A stretch of DNA of 64,000 bases from Sapria himalayana (taxonomy: Eukaryota > Streptophyta > Magnoliopsida > Malpighiales > Rafflesiaceae). The translations under genes were made by a program, and so were the position numbers. The notes beneath the pieces were generated by a model, which worked only from the letters and a program-made list of their open reading frames with translations, had not been told where the DNA came from and ran no database searches. Within the stretch, counting starts at the first letter, position 1. Each line of letters opens with the position of its first letter. The DNA is taken from contig JAREIK010008029.1 in assembly GCA_029783825.1 (NCBI GenBank), forward strand, positions 1 through 64,000, in the 5' to 3' direction. This document shows, one piece after another, positions 1-12,353 of the stretch.

Positions 1-2449
1 TATCGAAAGATTAATAGATAGATGTATAGATAGATAGAATGATAGATAGGACAAACAGACATATAGATAGTTAGTTAGTTAGACAGACAAATAAATAGAT
101 ATAGAGATTGATAGATCGATATATATATATATATATATAGACAAATTGATTGATTCGAAATTGATAAGAAAGAAAAGATAAAATTAAAAGATAGGACATA
201 TTGATAGTTGCATAGATTGATAAATAGAAATAGAAGACAAATAGATAGATAGATAGATATATCGATCGATTATTGATGATTAACACATATATTGATAGAA
301 TGATAGATAGAAAGATTATTAGACAATTAGACAGACAGATAGAAAAATAGATAGTTACATAGATATATAAAGAGATATACACATAGACACTACCCACATA
401 GGAACATAGACCCATAGACACAAAGATATATACAGAATAGATTGATAAAAAGATAGACATAAAGATATATACACAATTAGGTATATATGTAATAAAGTCA
501 TATAAGTAAAAGGACTTATAGGAAAATAGAGAGAAAGATAGATCTTCAGATAAACAAATAATTAAATAGAAAGATAGAGAAGACAGACAGAAGATAAACT
601 GATAGAGAGATAAAGATAGATAGATAGATTGGCAAATATATAGATTGATAGATATACAAATATACAAATAGCTAGATAGATAAATATATAGACAAATAGA
701 AAGGTAAACAAATGTTAGATAGAGAGATTGATAATAGTAAAAATAGATAGATAGATAATAAATAGTCAGATACATAGATAGACAAAAAGATAGATAAATA
801 GATAGGATGATAGGTTGATAGACAATATAGATACACACATATAGATAGATAGATAGACAAAAAAGAAATATAGATCTATACAAAGATAAATAGATAGATA
901 GTAGACACATCGATAGAAAGATAGAAAAATATATAGATAGATAGATAGATTAACATCCAAATAGATATATAGAAAGCTTATAGATATAAAAATAGGTAAA
1001 TAGATATAGATAGATAGATAGTCATATAAGCATAAAAATAGATAAATATATAGATAGATAGATAGATAGATAGATTATAAGTAGATATGTAAATAGATAG
1101 ATAGACTTATAGATAAATAGATAGATAGTAAGATTGAAAGATAGATAGATAGATAGGCAGATATCAAGATAGATAAATAGATTAATAGATAGATATATAG
1201 ATAAACAAATTGGTTGAAACACATATAGTCAAATTAAAAATTAGATAGATAATAGATAGACTGAAGTAGAAAGGTAATTAGATAGTTAGAAAGATAGATA
1301 TAAGTAAGGTAGACAGACAGACAGATAGATAGATAGATAGATAGACATAGATAATAGACAAATAGATAATTTGATTGACGCATCATATAGAGAGAAAGAT
1401 ATATATTAAATAGTAAAATAGACGAGTAGATAAATTTATAATAGACAGATAGATAGACAAATAGATAGAGAGACAAATAGGCAAACAGATAGATAGATAG
1501 ATAGATATATATAATATAGTAGAGAAGTAGGTAGATATATATATATATAGATAAACACATAGAAAGATAGATAGATGTTTAGATAGACAGATAGATAGAT
1601 AGAAAGCATATAGACAGATAGAAAATAGACAAATAGATAGATAGACAAATAGACAAAATCAGATAGATATTCAGATAGACAAAAGATAGATAGACAAAAT
1701 GACAAATGATATATAGATAATTAAGAAAGATAGATAGAAAAATACATAGATAGATTAATAAATTGATAGATAGAAATACAATAGACAGATAGATAAAAGG
1801 TCATATAGGAAAATTGATAGAAATTGAGATAGATAAATAGACACTTACATAGATAGAACATATATATACCATATATAGTAATATTTATAGACAATTAGAT
1901 AGTTTAATAAATAGATAGATAGATAGTTAATAGATCATAGATAGATAGTTTAATAGATCAATAATAGACAGATAGGTTGATAGATAGAAAGATAGATAAA
2001 GATATATAGATATATAGATATATATGATAGACAGATTGACAGATAGATAGATATATAGATAGATAGATAGATAGATAGACAAATCGTTATAATGATAGAT
2101 AAACAAATAGACATATCAAAAAATAGATATAGACATAGAAAGAGAAATAGACCAATAGATAGATAATAAATAGTAACTAGAAAGATAGATAGATAGATAG
2201 AATGATAGAAATATAGAAATAAAGGTAGATTAGTAAATAGATAGAAAGTCTTATTAACTGATAGATATTTTGATATTAAACAAATAAACAGACCAAAAGA
2301 TATACTTATAGATTTTTAGAATGACAGATAGATAGATAGATATATAGATATATAGATATAAAGATAAATTGATAGATAGATTTACAGATAGGCTGGTAGA
2401 TAGAAAGATAATTAGATAGTTATATAGATAGACAGAGAGAAAGAAAGTT

Positions 2450-2560
2450 AGTTATATAGATAGATTGACACATAGACATATATATACAAATAGATAGATA
2501 GATAGTTACATAGATAGATTGACACATAGACATATATACAAATAGATAGATAGATAGACA
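2450..2560 (+). repeat. Local ~54-bp tandem duplication inside the GATA array
   Basis: A segment starting with TAGATTGACACATAGACATA occurs at about 2461 and again about 54 bases later, including the variant bases. This shows duplication of a longer unit and not only 4-bp slippage. Confidence 0.75.
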
Positions 2561-4266
2561 TATAGATAGACATGTGATATATAGATAGATAGTATAGATA
2601 TACAGATAGACATATTTATAGATAGTATATAGATATACATATAGATAGATATTTAGATAGACATATAGACAGATAAATAGATAGATAGTAGTCAAAAAGA
2701 TTAATAGATACATAGTCAAATAGACATATATATAGATAGGCATATAGATAGATAGACATATAAAAAAGATAGATAGATAGTTTGACAATAGATAGTTAGA
2801 TAGATACTAGATAAACAGATAGACAAAGAGATAGATAGATAGATAGATATATAGACAAATAGAAAGATAGATAGATAGAAACATAGAAGCATTCTAGATA
2901 GACCAAGAAAAAAAATACATAGATAGATAGATATCATATAGATACATAATTGATAGATAGATAGATATTTATGTAGATAATATAAGATAGATAGATAGAC
3001 ATAGACAAATATATAGATAGATAGTATATGCATAGAAAACATAAAGAGATAATAAAAGACAAATAGACAGATAGGCAATTAGACTAATACACTAATAGTA
3101 GTTAGATAGATTTATAGATAGACACATAGATAATAGTTATAGAGATAATTAAATAGATAGATAGATAGACAATTAAATAGATAAATATATAGAACTATAG
3201 ACATATATATAGTTCTATATAGATATACATATAGATAGGCAGATTTGATATATAGAATGGTAGAAGATAAATAGGTATACAAATAGACATATAAATAGAT
3301 ATAGAGATAGAAAGGAAGATAGATAGATTTATTAATAGACAAATAGTCATATAGATATATAAACAAATAGATAGATAGATAGACATATAAATGATAGATA
3401 GATAGACATATAAGACAATAGATAGATAAATAATAGATTGAAAGATAAAAAATATAGTTAAATAGTTAGATAGATAGATAAATATAAGAATTATTTGTAA
3501 GTTGGTGATTAAACAGATATAAAGATAAATAGATAGATAGATTCAAGATTGAGAAATATAGATATTTAGATAACAAGATTGACATATAAATAGTTAGATA
3601 CATTGATAGATAAAATATATAGATAGATAGAGGGTGGATAGACACATAGACTTATAGAATTATAGACTAATAGATAGATAAAGACAGGAAGATAGAGAGA
3701 TGAAAATTGATGGATAGATAGACATTAGTAGATAGACAAATAGATAATATAGATAGATAGATAGATAAACAAACAGATTGAAATATAAATAGAAACATTG
3801 AATGATAGACATATAGAAAAATAGATAGATAAGTACAAAGATAGATAGATAATATATATATAGACATACAGATAGATAGTTAGATAGATTGACTCATAGA
3901 CACATAGATAGATAGACGCATATACACATAGACATAGTAATAGAGATACAAAGAAAGTCAAATAGATAGATAGACAAATAAACATATAGGTAGAAGATAG
4001 ATAAGAAAATAGAGAGATAGACAGATATATAGTTAAGTAAATAGATCAAGAAAAATATAGATAGATTGAATGATAGATTGATAGATATATATATATATTG
4101 ATAGATACATAGATAAACAAATAGATAGTCTGATAGATAGTCAGATTAATAGATAGATAGATAGATAGGCAAATAGATAGACATATAAATAGCTAGATAG
4201 ATTGACATAAATATATACATATCGATAGACACATAGATAGTCAGATATATAAATAGATAAATATAT

Positions 4267-4297
<31 letters not shown>

Positions 4298-4781
4298 CAC
4301 ACATATATATATATATATGGAAAATAGATAGCAAGATAAAAATATAGATAGATAGATAGATAGACATATATACATATAGACGACATATAGATATACAGAT
4401 AGATAGATTGATAGACTAAAATATAGATAGATATTATATAGACATGTAGATACATAGATAAATAGATAGATAGATAGATGAACATAGAAAAAGAAAATAA
4501 ACAAATAGAAAAGACTGATAGACAAATAGGTAGATTGATAGACAGAGAGATAGATTGATAGCAGACAGACAGATAGATAGATAGCAAATAGAAAGACATA
4601 TAGATATAAAGAAAGATATAAATATGCTTATCAATAAAAAGATTGCAAGATAGATTCATAGATAGATTAATAGATAGATTTTTTTAGACAATTTAATAGA
4701 AAAATAAATATATACATAGATTGATAGATAGATATATACATAATGTATAAATAGATTGATAGATAGTCAAAAGATTATAAT

Positions 4782-4822
<41 letters not shown>

Positions 4823-4874
4823 CAAATAGATAGAAATATTGATAGATAGATAGCCAGAAAGATAGATAAATAAA

Positions 4875-4975
4875 TTGATAAATAGATAGAAAGCTAGAGA
4901 GATTATGATTGAATGATTGATAAATAGATAGAAAGCTAGAGAGATATATTGATTGAATGATTGATAAATAGATAG
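4875..4975 (+). repeat. Local ~43-bp tandem duplication inside the GATA array
   Basis: TTGATAAATAGATAGAAAGC followed by TAGAGAGAT and a GATTGAATGA stretch occurs at 4875 and at about 4917, with a partial third start at about 4961. The shared variant bases show a copied block. Confidence 0.75.
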
Positions 4976-7211
4976 ATATATATATATATTATATATATAC
5001 ATACATAGATGTATAGATAGATGGATAAATATATCAATAGATTATAAAGATTATAGATAGATAGATAGATAGATATATAGTAATATAGATAGATACATAG
5101 ACATAAAGATAGACAAATAAATAGATATTAGATAAATAGCTAGATAGATATATAGATTGATTGATTGACAAATAAATAGATATATAGATATAAAGATAGA
5201 AAGACATATAGATAGAGAGTTTGTAGATAGCAAACTAGACATATATATTACATATATACATCAATAGATTGATAAATTGATAATCAAATAGATAGAAAAA
5301 TAGATAGATAGTTAGAAATATCGATAGATATATTAGTAAATCTAATAGATTAACATATAGTTAGATAGATATATAGATAGGTAGATAGACATAAAGATAG
5401 ACAAATATATAGAATAGTAGATAGATAGATAGATAGGTATATTGATAGATAGATAAAATGATAGATAGACTAATAGATAGATTGATAGATAAAATATTGA
5501 TAGATAGACAGATAGATCGATAGATAGATAGATAGATAGATAAATAAATATATAGAAAGATAAATACATAGATAGATAAATAGACTGATAGAGATAGATC
5601 GATATATAGATAGCTAGATGACATATAAAAAATAGTAAGATAGAGAGATAGATAGACTTATAGAAAGATAAAAAGATATACAGACAGATAGATATTTAGT
5701 TTAAAGATAGATAGACAGATAGATAGATAGGTGATAGCAATTAGATAGACTGATAGATAGATAGATAGAGAGATAAATAGAAAGCAAATAACTAGACATA
5801 GATAGATAAAAAGAAAGACAGATAGATAAACTTATAGATTGACACAAATTAGATAGATAGATAGATAAATAGATAGATAAATAAATAGATTGACAGATCA
5901 CAAATATAAAGACAGATAGATAGGCAGATAGATAGACAAATAGATTGATTGATTGATAGACAAATAGACATATTAACAAACAAACACACAAAAAGATTGA
6001 TAAATAGATTAACAAATCGATAAATAGATAGATAGGTACACAAAAAGACAGACAGATAGATTGATAGCTAGATAGATAGATAGATAGAAAAATAGATAGA
6101 AAGAGAGATAATAAGATAGATTCATATAAAGATTGATAGATAGATTAATAAACATATTGATAAACAATTTTATCGACACATTGATAGTCAAATGATACAT
6201 TAATTGATAGATAGATAGACATTACTAGATATATAGACAGACAGATAGAGAGAGAAATGATAGATCGATAGATTATTAGAAGATAGACAAATACATAGAC
6301 AAATTGATAGACAAATAGATAGTATATAGAATGATAGATAGAAATACTTATAGAATGATGATAGATAGATAGACTAGAATATAGACAACTAGATAACCAG
6401 AAAGAGATATATTGATGATTGATTTAAGATAGATATATAAATTAACAGATAGATAAATAAATAGATAGACAACTACAAAGATAGATCTATAGATAGATAG
6501 ATAGACATGGATATAATAGATAGATAAATAGATAGATAGATAGATAGACACATAGACAAACAGATAGGTATACAGATAGATAGATAAAAATATATATGTT
6601 TAGATAGATAAATAGATTGATACATAGATAGATTGTTTGATAGATAGATAGGTAGAAAGATAAATAGATAAATAGACAGATAGAGAGACAGATAGATTAA
6701 TAGACAAATGATAGTACACAAATAGATAGACATATAGCGAATCAAATAGATAAATAGATTTAAAGAAAGATAGATAGACACATAGATAGGTAGGTAGGTA
6801 GATACAGAGAATGCCATATAGTTAGACTAATAAATAGATAGATAAGCAGATATAATATATATATATACACAAAGATAGGTAGATAGAAAGACAGATATAT
6901 AGAAAAATAGATAGTCAGATACATAGACATATAGATTGACATATACAATGGCAAATACATAGAGAAATTGACTATTTGATATATAGATAGATAGATTGAT
7001 AGATGTATAGACATAATGAAAGAAAAATTGATAGACAGATAGATAAATAGAAATATAAATAGACAGACAGACAGATACATAGATAGATAATAAGACAAAA
7101 AGATAAATAGATAAATAGACAAATAGATATATAGACAAATAGATAGACTATTATACAGATAGAAGACCAGTAGATAAGCAAAATGATTGATAGATATATA
7201 AATATATATAG

Positions 7212-7213
<2 letters not shown>

Positions 7214-7248
<35 letters not shown>
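7214..7248. repeat. (AT)n microsatellite
   Basis: An uninterrupted AT dinucleotide run of about 35 bases lies within the GATA array. Confidence 0.95.
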
Positions 7249-7255
<7 letters not shown>

Positions 7256-7324
7256 GAATGATTTATACTCATATAGATATATCGATAGATAGATAGATAG
7301 ACAGGTAGATAGATAGACAGATAG

Positions 7325-7326
<2 letters not shown>

Positions 7327-7382
<56 letters not shown>
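7327..7382 (+). repeat. (AC)28 microsatellite
   Basis: Fifty-six bases of perfect AC dinucleotide lie within the GATA array. Their perfection contrasts with the degenerate surroundings and suggests a young, probably length-variable tract. Confidence 0.97.
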
Positions 7383-7384
<2 letters not shown>

Positions 7385-8200
7385 TTAGGTAGACAGATAG
7401 ATAGTTAGATTGTTAGAGAGATGGATAGATTGATAGATAGACAAAAAGATAGACAAAATGATAAACATATAGGTATATAGATAGTTTGATTGATATAAAG
7501 ATATAAAGATATAAAGATATATAAATAGATCGATAGATAAATATATAGACAGATAGATATATAGTTTGAAAGAAGATAGATATATAAATTATTAGATAAA
7601 AATATTGATATATAAATAGACAAATAATTAGACAGACAGCCAGATAGATACATAGATAGATATATAGGTAGATTGTTAGATATATAGATAGACAGACAGA
7701 CAGGTAGATAGATAGATAGATAGATTCATTGATTAAAAGATAGATAGATAGATAGGTAGAAAGATAGATAGATAGATAGATAGATATATTGATATAAAGA
7801 CAGATAGATAGAATGATAGACAAATAGATAGTTAGATAGATAGATAGATATAGAGATATATAGTGAGATAGATAGATAAATAGATAGATACATAAACACA
7901 TAGAAACATAAAAAAATAAATAGATAGACATATAGATAGATAGCCAGATAGATAGATAGATATATATATACATATATAATATATTTTGATAGATAGATAG
8001 ATAGGTAGATATATAGTTAATTAGATATATAGATAGATATATGGATATATAGATAGATATATGGATATATAGATAGATAGATAGATAGACATATATATAG
8101 ATATACATATAGATACATAGTCAGATAGAATGATTGAGAAATAGAAAGATAGATAAATAAACAAATAGATAATTAGGCAGATAGAAAGATAAATAGATAA

Positions 8201-8530
8201 CACTATGAAAAAAATCTCATATAGTTAGGGAAAGTTACCTAGCTAAATAGGCATTTTCTGTCGCTAAATAGGATATAGCAATGGATTAACGATGGATCAG
8301 TTCCCTATCTAAAGTGCTGGTCGCTAAAATTTAATGATGGAAAATGTCCCTAGCTAAAAATTTAGCTACGAAAAATTTTTTTGCTAACAAAGATAAATTC
8401 TCTAGCTAAATTAGCAAGCTAAATAAGATATTTCATCGCTAAATGAAAATAGCGATGAAAGATTCCCAAGCTAAAGTGTTAGTCGCTAAATTTTAGCGAT
8501 GAAATAGTCCCTAGCTAAATAAATTTAACA
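8201..8530 (+). other. CACTA left terminus with sub-terminal repeats
   Basis: CACTATGAAAAAAAT is the end motif, a diverged form of the plant CACTACAAGAAA type. Sub-terminal motifs follow: CCTAGCTAAATAG near 8238, TCGCTAAA near 8261 and 8321, CCCTAGCTAAAA near 8348, CTAGCTAAATTAG near 8402, ATCGCTAAAT near 8436 and CCCTAGCTAAAT near 8509. In CACTA elements such clustered short motifs bind the TNPA-type protein. The three bases before the end are TAA. Confidence 0.8.
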
Positions 8531-8540
8531 ACGGTGAAAA

Positions 8541-8560
8541 AGTTGATTGTCATACAGCTT
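8541..8560 (+). repeat. 20-bp direct repeat, copy 1
   Basis: AGTTGATTGTCATACAGCTT; copy 2 at 9841-9860 differs by one base and lies exactly 1300 bases away. The pair brackets the GC-rich minisatellite. Confidence 0.85.
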
Positions 8561-9179
8561 CAAAAAAAATTTAATTAAATAATTTAATATTTTTATAATA
8601 AATTGAATAAAAATAGAAACTATAAATGAAAATTTTAAATTAAACAAAAAAATTCATTTAATAACTTATTCTAATACAATATATTAAATAACTAAAACAT
8701 AAAAATAATAAAATTATATTACATCTTATTAATCAATGTATCTACTGACTATTCATAAAGTATAATCTATCTATATATTGACGTTGCTTTCTCTCCTTCT
8801 GCTCCTCCGATCACCATATTTCTACGGTGAAAAAGCTATCCGAGTCATGGTACGTCATATATGTGAAAAATCTTTTCACCCATATAAGTTTTGTATGTGA
8901 AACAATGCGGTACCATATCTGTAAGAAATTTATACCACTCAATCAAATCAAAATAAATAAAAAAACTATATTTTGATAAATATATATTACTACAGTAAAT
9001 ATGTACATATATACTAGCATTTCACACGTAGATATATTACTACAGTATGTGTACATATAAACTGTAGTATTATGCATACGTATATACTGAGTACATATAT
9101 ACTCAGTATATAAGTACATAAAATACTATATTATTTTATGTATGTATATACTGACTAAATACATACGTAGATACTGCAT
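8561..9179. other. AT-rich non-coding interior of the CACTA element
   Basis: No gene was recognised. The stretch is A/T-rich, with a short cluster of imperfect repeats around 8990-9170 built on TATATACTG / ACTACAGTA and ACATATATAC words. Confidence 0.6.
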
Positions 9180-9718
9180 TTGTTGATGTTACTGCTATTC
9201 TTGTTGTTGCTGCCACTCCTGCCGCTCCTGCTACTGCCGCTACTAGTGTCGCTGCTACTGCTGCCACTTCTGTCGGCATTGCCACTGCTACCGGCACTAC
9301 CACTACTGCCGATGCTGCCACCTCTACAGTGCTGTAGCTATTGCCGCCGCTGCCGGTGCTACAACTGCTACCGCCGCTGCCACTGCTACCATTGCCACGA
9401 CTACTGATGATGCCGATGTTGCCTCCACTGCCGATGCTGCCACTGTCGCCACTGCCACTGATGCCACGCTACCTTCGATGCTGCCGCTGTCGCTGAGCAG
9501 TCACTGCCTCCGCTGGCGCCGCTGCCACTGATGTCACTGCTGCCACCGATGTGCCCGCTACCACAGCTGGCACTGCTACCATTGATGCCACCACTGTCAC
9601 TACTATCGCCGCTACCACTGATGCCACCTCTACCACTATTGCCACCTCTGTTACCACTGCCGCCACTGCTACAAGCATCGCTGCCACTGCTGTTGACAGT
9701 GCCGCTTCTTCCACTACT
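9180..9718. repeat. GC-rich triplet minisatellite (CTG/CCG/CCA/GAT words)
   Basis: About 540 bases of degenerate triplet repeat with 9- and 12-base words such as CTGCCACTGATG and GCTACCACT. Its GC content is far above everything around it. It reads open in several frames on both strands as Ala/Val/Thr-rich or Leu/Pro-rich peptide, which is what degenerate triplet DNA does and not evidence for a gene. It lies between two 20-bp direct repeats. Confidence 0.85.
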
Positions 9719-9840
9719 GAATATAGGCTTTTACTTACATATAAAAAGGCTAAAACTCTACCCAAAAAATTTGGAGACATACAAACATATTCACAGATAT
9801 ATAAAAACAATAATTATAGACATGAACAAACACAAATTAA

Positions 9841-9860
9841 AGTTGATTATCATACAGCTT
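9841..9860 (+). repeat. 20-bp direct repeat, copy 2
   Basis: AGTTGATTATCATACAGCTT, matching 8541-8560 with one mismatch, in the same orientation. Confidence 0.85.
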
Positions 9861-10229
9861 TAACAAAAATCCAAAGGATATCCAGCAATTATATTTAGAG
9901 AGAAAGAGAGTGCAAAAATAAAATATTTTAGGAATAATAAAGATAAAATAAGCTAGCCCTCCTTTTGATAAAACTAAAATTGGTAAATATGGGACCCATG
10001 CATTGGAAGGACCGTGGCAATGTCTGGATGCTCTGGATCAGAATTTTTTCATGTGTCTCATATAATGTGTCCTGCAAATATTCATAATTAGATTAATCGA
10101 AAAAGCAAAGAACTAAACCAGAATAAAAAAAATTGTAATCTGCAAAAAAATTTCATAATTTTTTTTACAGATAGACAAAAATAAATAATAGTTCAGAAAT
10201 AATTCTCATACGAAATCATCCTCATAATT
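9861..10229. other. Non-coding stretch downstream of the transposase genes
   Basis: AT-rich with no open frame of interest. A short stretch near 9988-10060 is less AT-rich but matches nothing I recognise. It may be 3' UTR of the Transposase_24-type gene. Confidence 0.4.
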
Positions 10230-12215
10230 TGTAGGGAATGCTAGCCTATCCTACGAGGTTTCACAACTGGATCTCAGAATACTATATGTTGTGCCAATAC
10301 CGCTAACCGTGACTCCATATAGGACATCTGCTGTTGCATTACATTCTTAAATTCTTTCATCTCATCATTCATTTCTTTAATTTCTTGCATTTCATCCATC
10401 AAAATAGTAAACTGCATCCTTTTATTCTTTAATTTCATATATTTCTTCCTTCAATATTAGATATTTGCTCATCCTTTTATTCTTTAATTTCATATATTTC
10501 TTCCTTCAAATGAGATATCTACTCATCATTCTTTTTCATTTTGGTCTCCATAACTACAATATATTCATTTATTTCCATTGCTTGTTGTTTGACCGCCTCA
10601 TCCATTACTAAGACAGATGAATTAGAAGCATGATTGTTACAACAAAATGCTACTACCTTCAAGCCAATTTTATACACTCGCTGCTTTGTATGACCTCCTA
10701 TGGTCTCCAAATAAATAGGATCATAGTCACTTGGTTGAAGAACCATTGAACCCTCAACTTGTTCATGAGCAACTGTCACACGTTCTGTCATTAGATCCTA
10801 AGATAAAAAAGAGAAAAAACTATTCTAGATATACAAAAATAAAATAAATATTTTGCATTCCAATAATTTTCAAAATGTACTGTAGTATTATAAAATCTTA
10901 TTAATATAACAAGTTCTTATAGCAATCATCTAAGACTTGTTATTAACGAATTGCCCATCCACGTTCTTCACATGCATCTTCCTGAAAATCTAATAAAAAT
11001 TTGGATCTCGACCCAATTCTCCAGCCTAGAATATATTATTATTAAGTCATTATAAAACAAATGATCAAAAAATTTAACAAAATTAATAAAACCATGCAGA
11101 GATTTGATTTATTGGACTATTAGGACAACCACTAAATATATAAATTTTTAAAATATTAAAAGTGTACCATATCTTGAGCGTGCTCAATGCTCGACTTTGA
11201 CCCAACTGTCTGTAGAAAAACTTCATGTTCCTAGTCCAGCAACCTCACTTCGTTGATTTTTGCTAGCAATATCTGATTTTTTCTTCACATCTAGCTCCTC
11301 CCAATACTTAAGCCACTCGGGAAAGTCATCATCGGATATAAAATTAGGTATTTCTTTCATATTCTTCAATTTATAGATAAAATTAGAATATCATTGAGCA
11401 TCTTTGATCTCCCATAATGACTTTATCTTTCCATCAAATTTGGGTGCCCATGTGTATTGATTCTATATATAGAAAAAGCACAAATTGATTCTATATATAG
11501 AAAAATCACAAAAGAATTTATATTAACAACAAAATTTTATTATTTACTGCTTGAATAATAACCAACATAATAGTTAAGTAATTTGATAATTATTTTTCAA
11601 TGCTTTTGTTTTGTTATTTTTACCTAAAAGTCATTAAAATATGACTCTTTTTTCGATTCAGAAACATTCTTCGAGGAGAATGCTTTAGAATCATCCATTT
11701 TCTTGAAAGACTTTGTAATTATAGTCGAATACTTGTGAGATGGAATAAAACTATACGAATAAATAAATAACATTGAAAACAAGTAAATCATAACAATATA
11801 ACAAAACCACTAACGGAAACATCAAAATTTTTTTTTCAAGTCATTTTTACATATTTCTTTTACCTCCTATCCACAATCTCAATTTCTAACTTCGCACTGA
11901 CTATAGAGGAAGGCACAACATTTGATAATGTCGTTGGTTTTATAAATGGAGAAAGTATTGGTATAAAATGTGGTGTAGAAGATAGAGATGGATCAAAAGT
12001 GTGTGCAGGAAGCACATGGGTGGTGGGCTTACATTTGATAAAGGTGATAGTAGAGGTCTCAATGATGGTGTTGGTGATAGAAATGAAGATGGTGATTGTG
12101 ATGTTAAAGTCTGGATATGGTGATAGAAATGAACATGCTATAGAAGACTAGAAGAATTTGGTTCATTTATGTGTCCATGTCCAACTTCATCCTGACCACG
12201 TCATTTAGGCACCAT
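10230..12215 (-). pseudogene. CACTA second gene: Transposase_24 (Ptta/En/Spm) family pseudogene
   Basis: Read on the minus strand, a Ser/Pro/His-rich N-terminal part (about 12215-11900) is followed by a conserved block near 11480-11170 with the pieces TWAPKFDGKIKSLWEIKDAQ and WLKYWEELDVKKKSDIASKN. Around 10700-10640 comes DPIYLETIGGHTKQRVYKIG, matching the usual C-terminal signature of plant Transposase_24 proteins (a GG...K.RVYGLG pattern). A Met/Gln/Glu-rich coiled-coil tail follows. In CACTA elements this partner gene is thought to bind sub-terminal repeats. Several stops, a 55-bp tandem duplication that shifts frame, and AT-rich gaps (introns or decay) show it is not functional. It lies just downstream of the TNP2 pseudogene on the same strand. 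Family assignment is from memory of the motif; exon limits are approximate. Confidence 0.6.
10415..10524 (-). repeat. 55-bp tandem duplication in the coiled-coil coding region
   Basis: The block beginning CATCCTTTTATTCTTTAATT occurs at 10415 and again at 10470. The 55-base unit is not a multiple of three, so the duplication shifts the reading frame of the transposase-type gene. Confidence 0.85.
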
Positions 12216-12353
12216 TTGCGATGCAAAATAAAACATAGAACAAATAATAGAGATATGATGAACAAGCATGCATTTTAGAATAAAACACAGATAGATTTCG
12301 ACAAAATATAAAAATTCTTTGATAGTTTAATATTATAATACAATTATAACAAT

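Larger units (their letters stand above)
1..8200 (+). repeat. Imperfect (GATA)n array, block I (GATA on + strand)
   Basis: The stretch is GATA/TAGA tetranucleotides with frequent single-base variants (GACA, AATA, GATT, GATATA). It is open at the left window edge and ends abruptly at 8200 where a CACTA terminus begins. The minus strand (TATC) has no stop codons in the pure repeat, so it shows many long Ile/Tyr/Leu/Ser frames that are not genes. I see no non-repeat sequence longer than about 100 bases in it. Degeneracy indicates an old array that still keeps its register. Confidence 0.97.

Noticed and set aside
1..8200. Many long minus-strand open frames of Ser/Ile/Tyr/Leu repeats (up to about 280 residues), also in all other array blocks
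   Set aside because: TATC repeats read as the same four codons in all three frames and contain no stop, so long frames are expected by composition. There is no start context, domain or conservation.
9136..9898. Ala/Val/Thr-rich and Leu/Pro-rich frames on both strands
   Set aside because: Open in several frames on both strands at once, as expected for degenerate triplet repeats; no domain seen.
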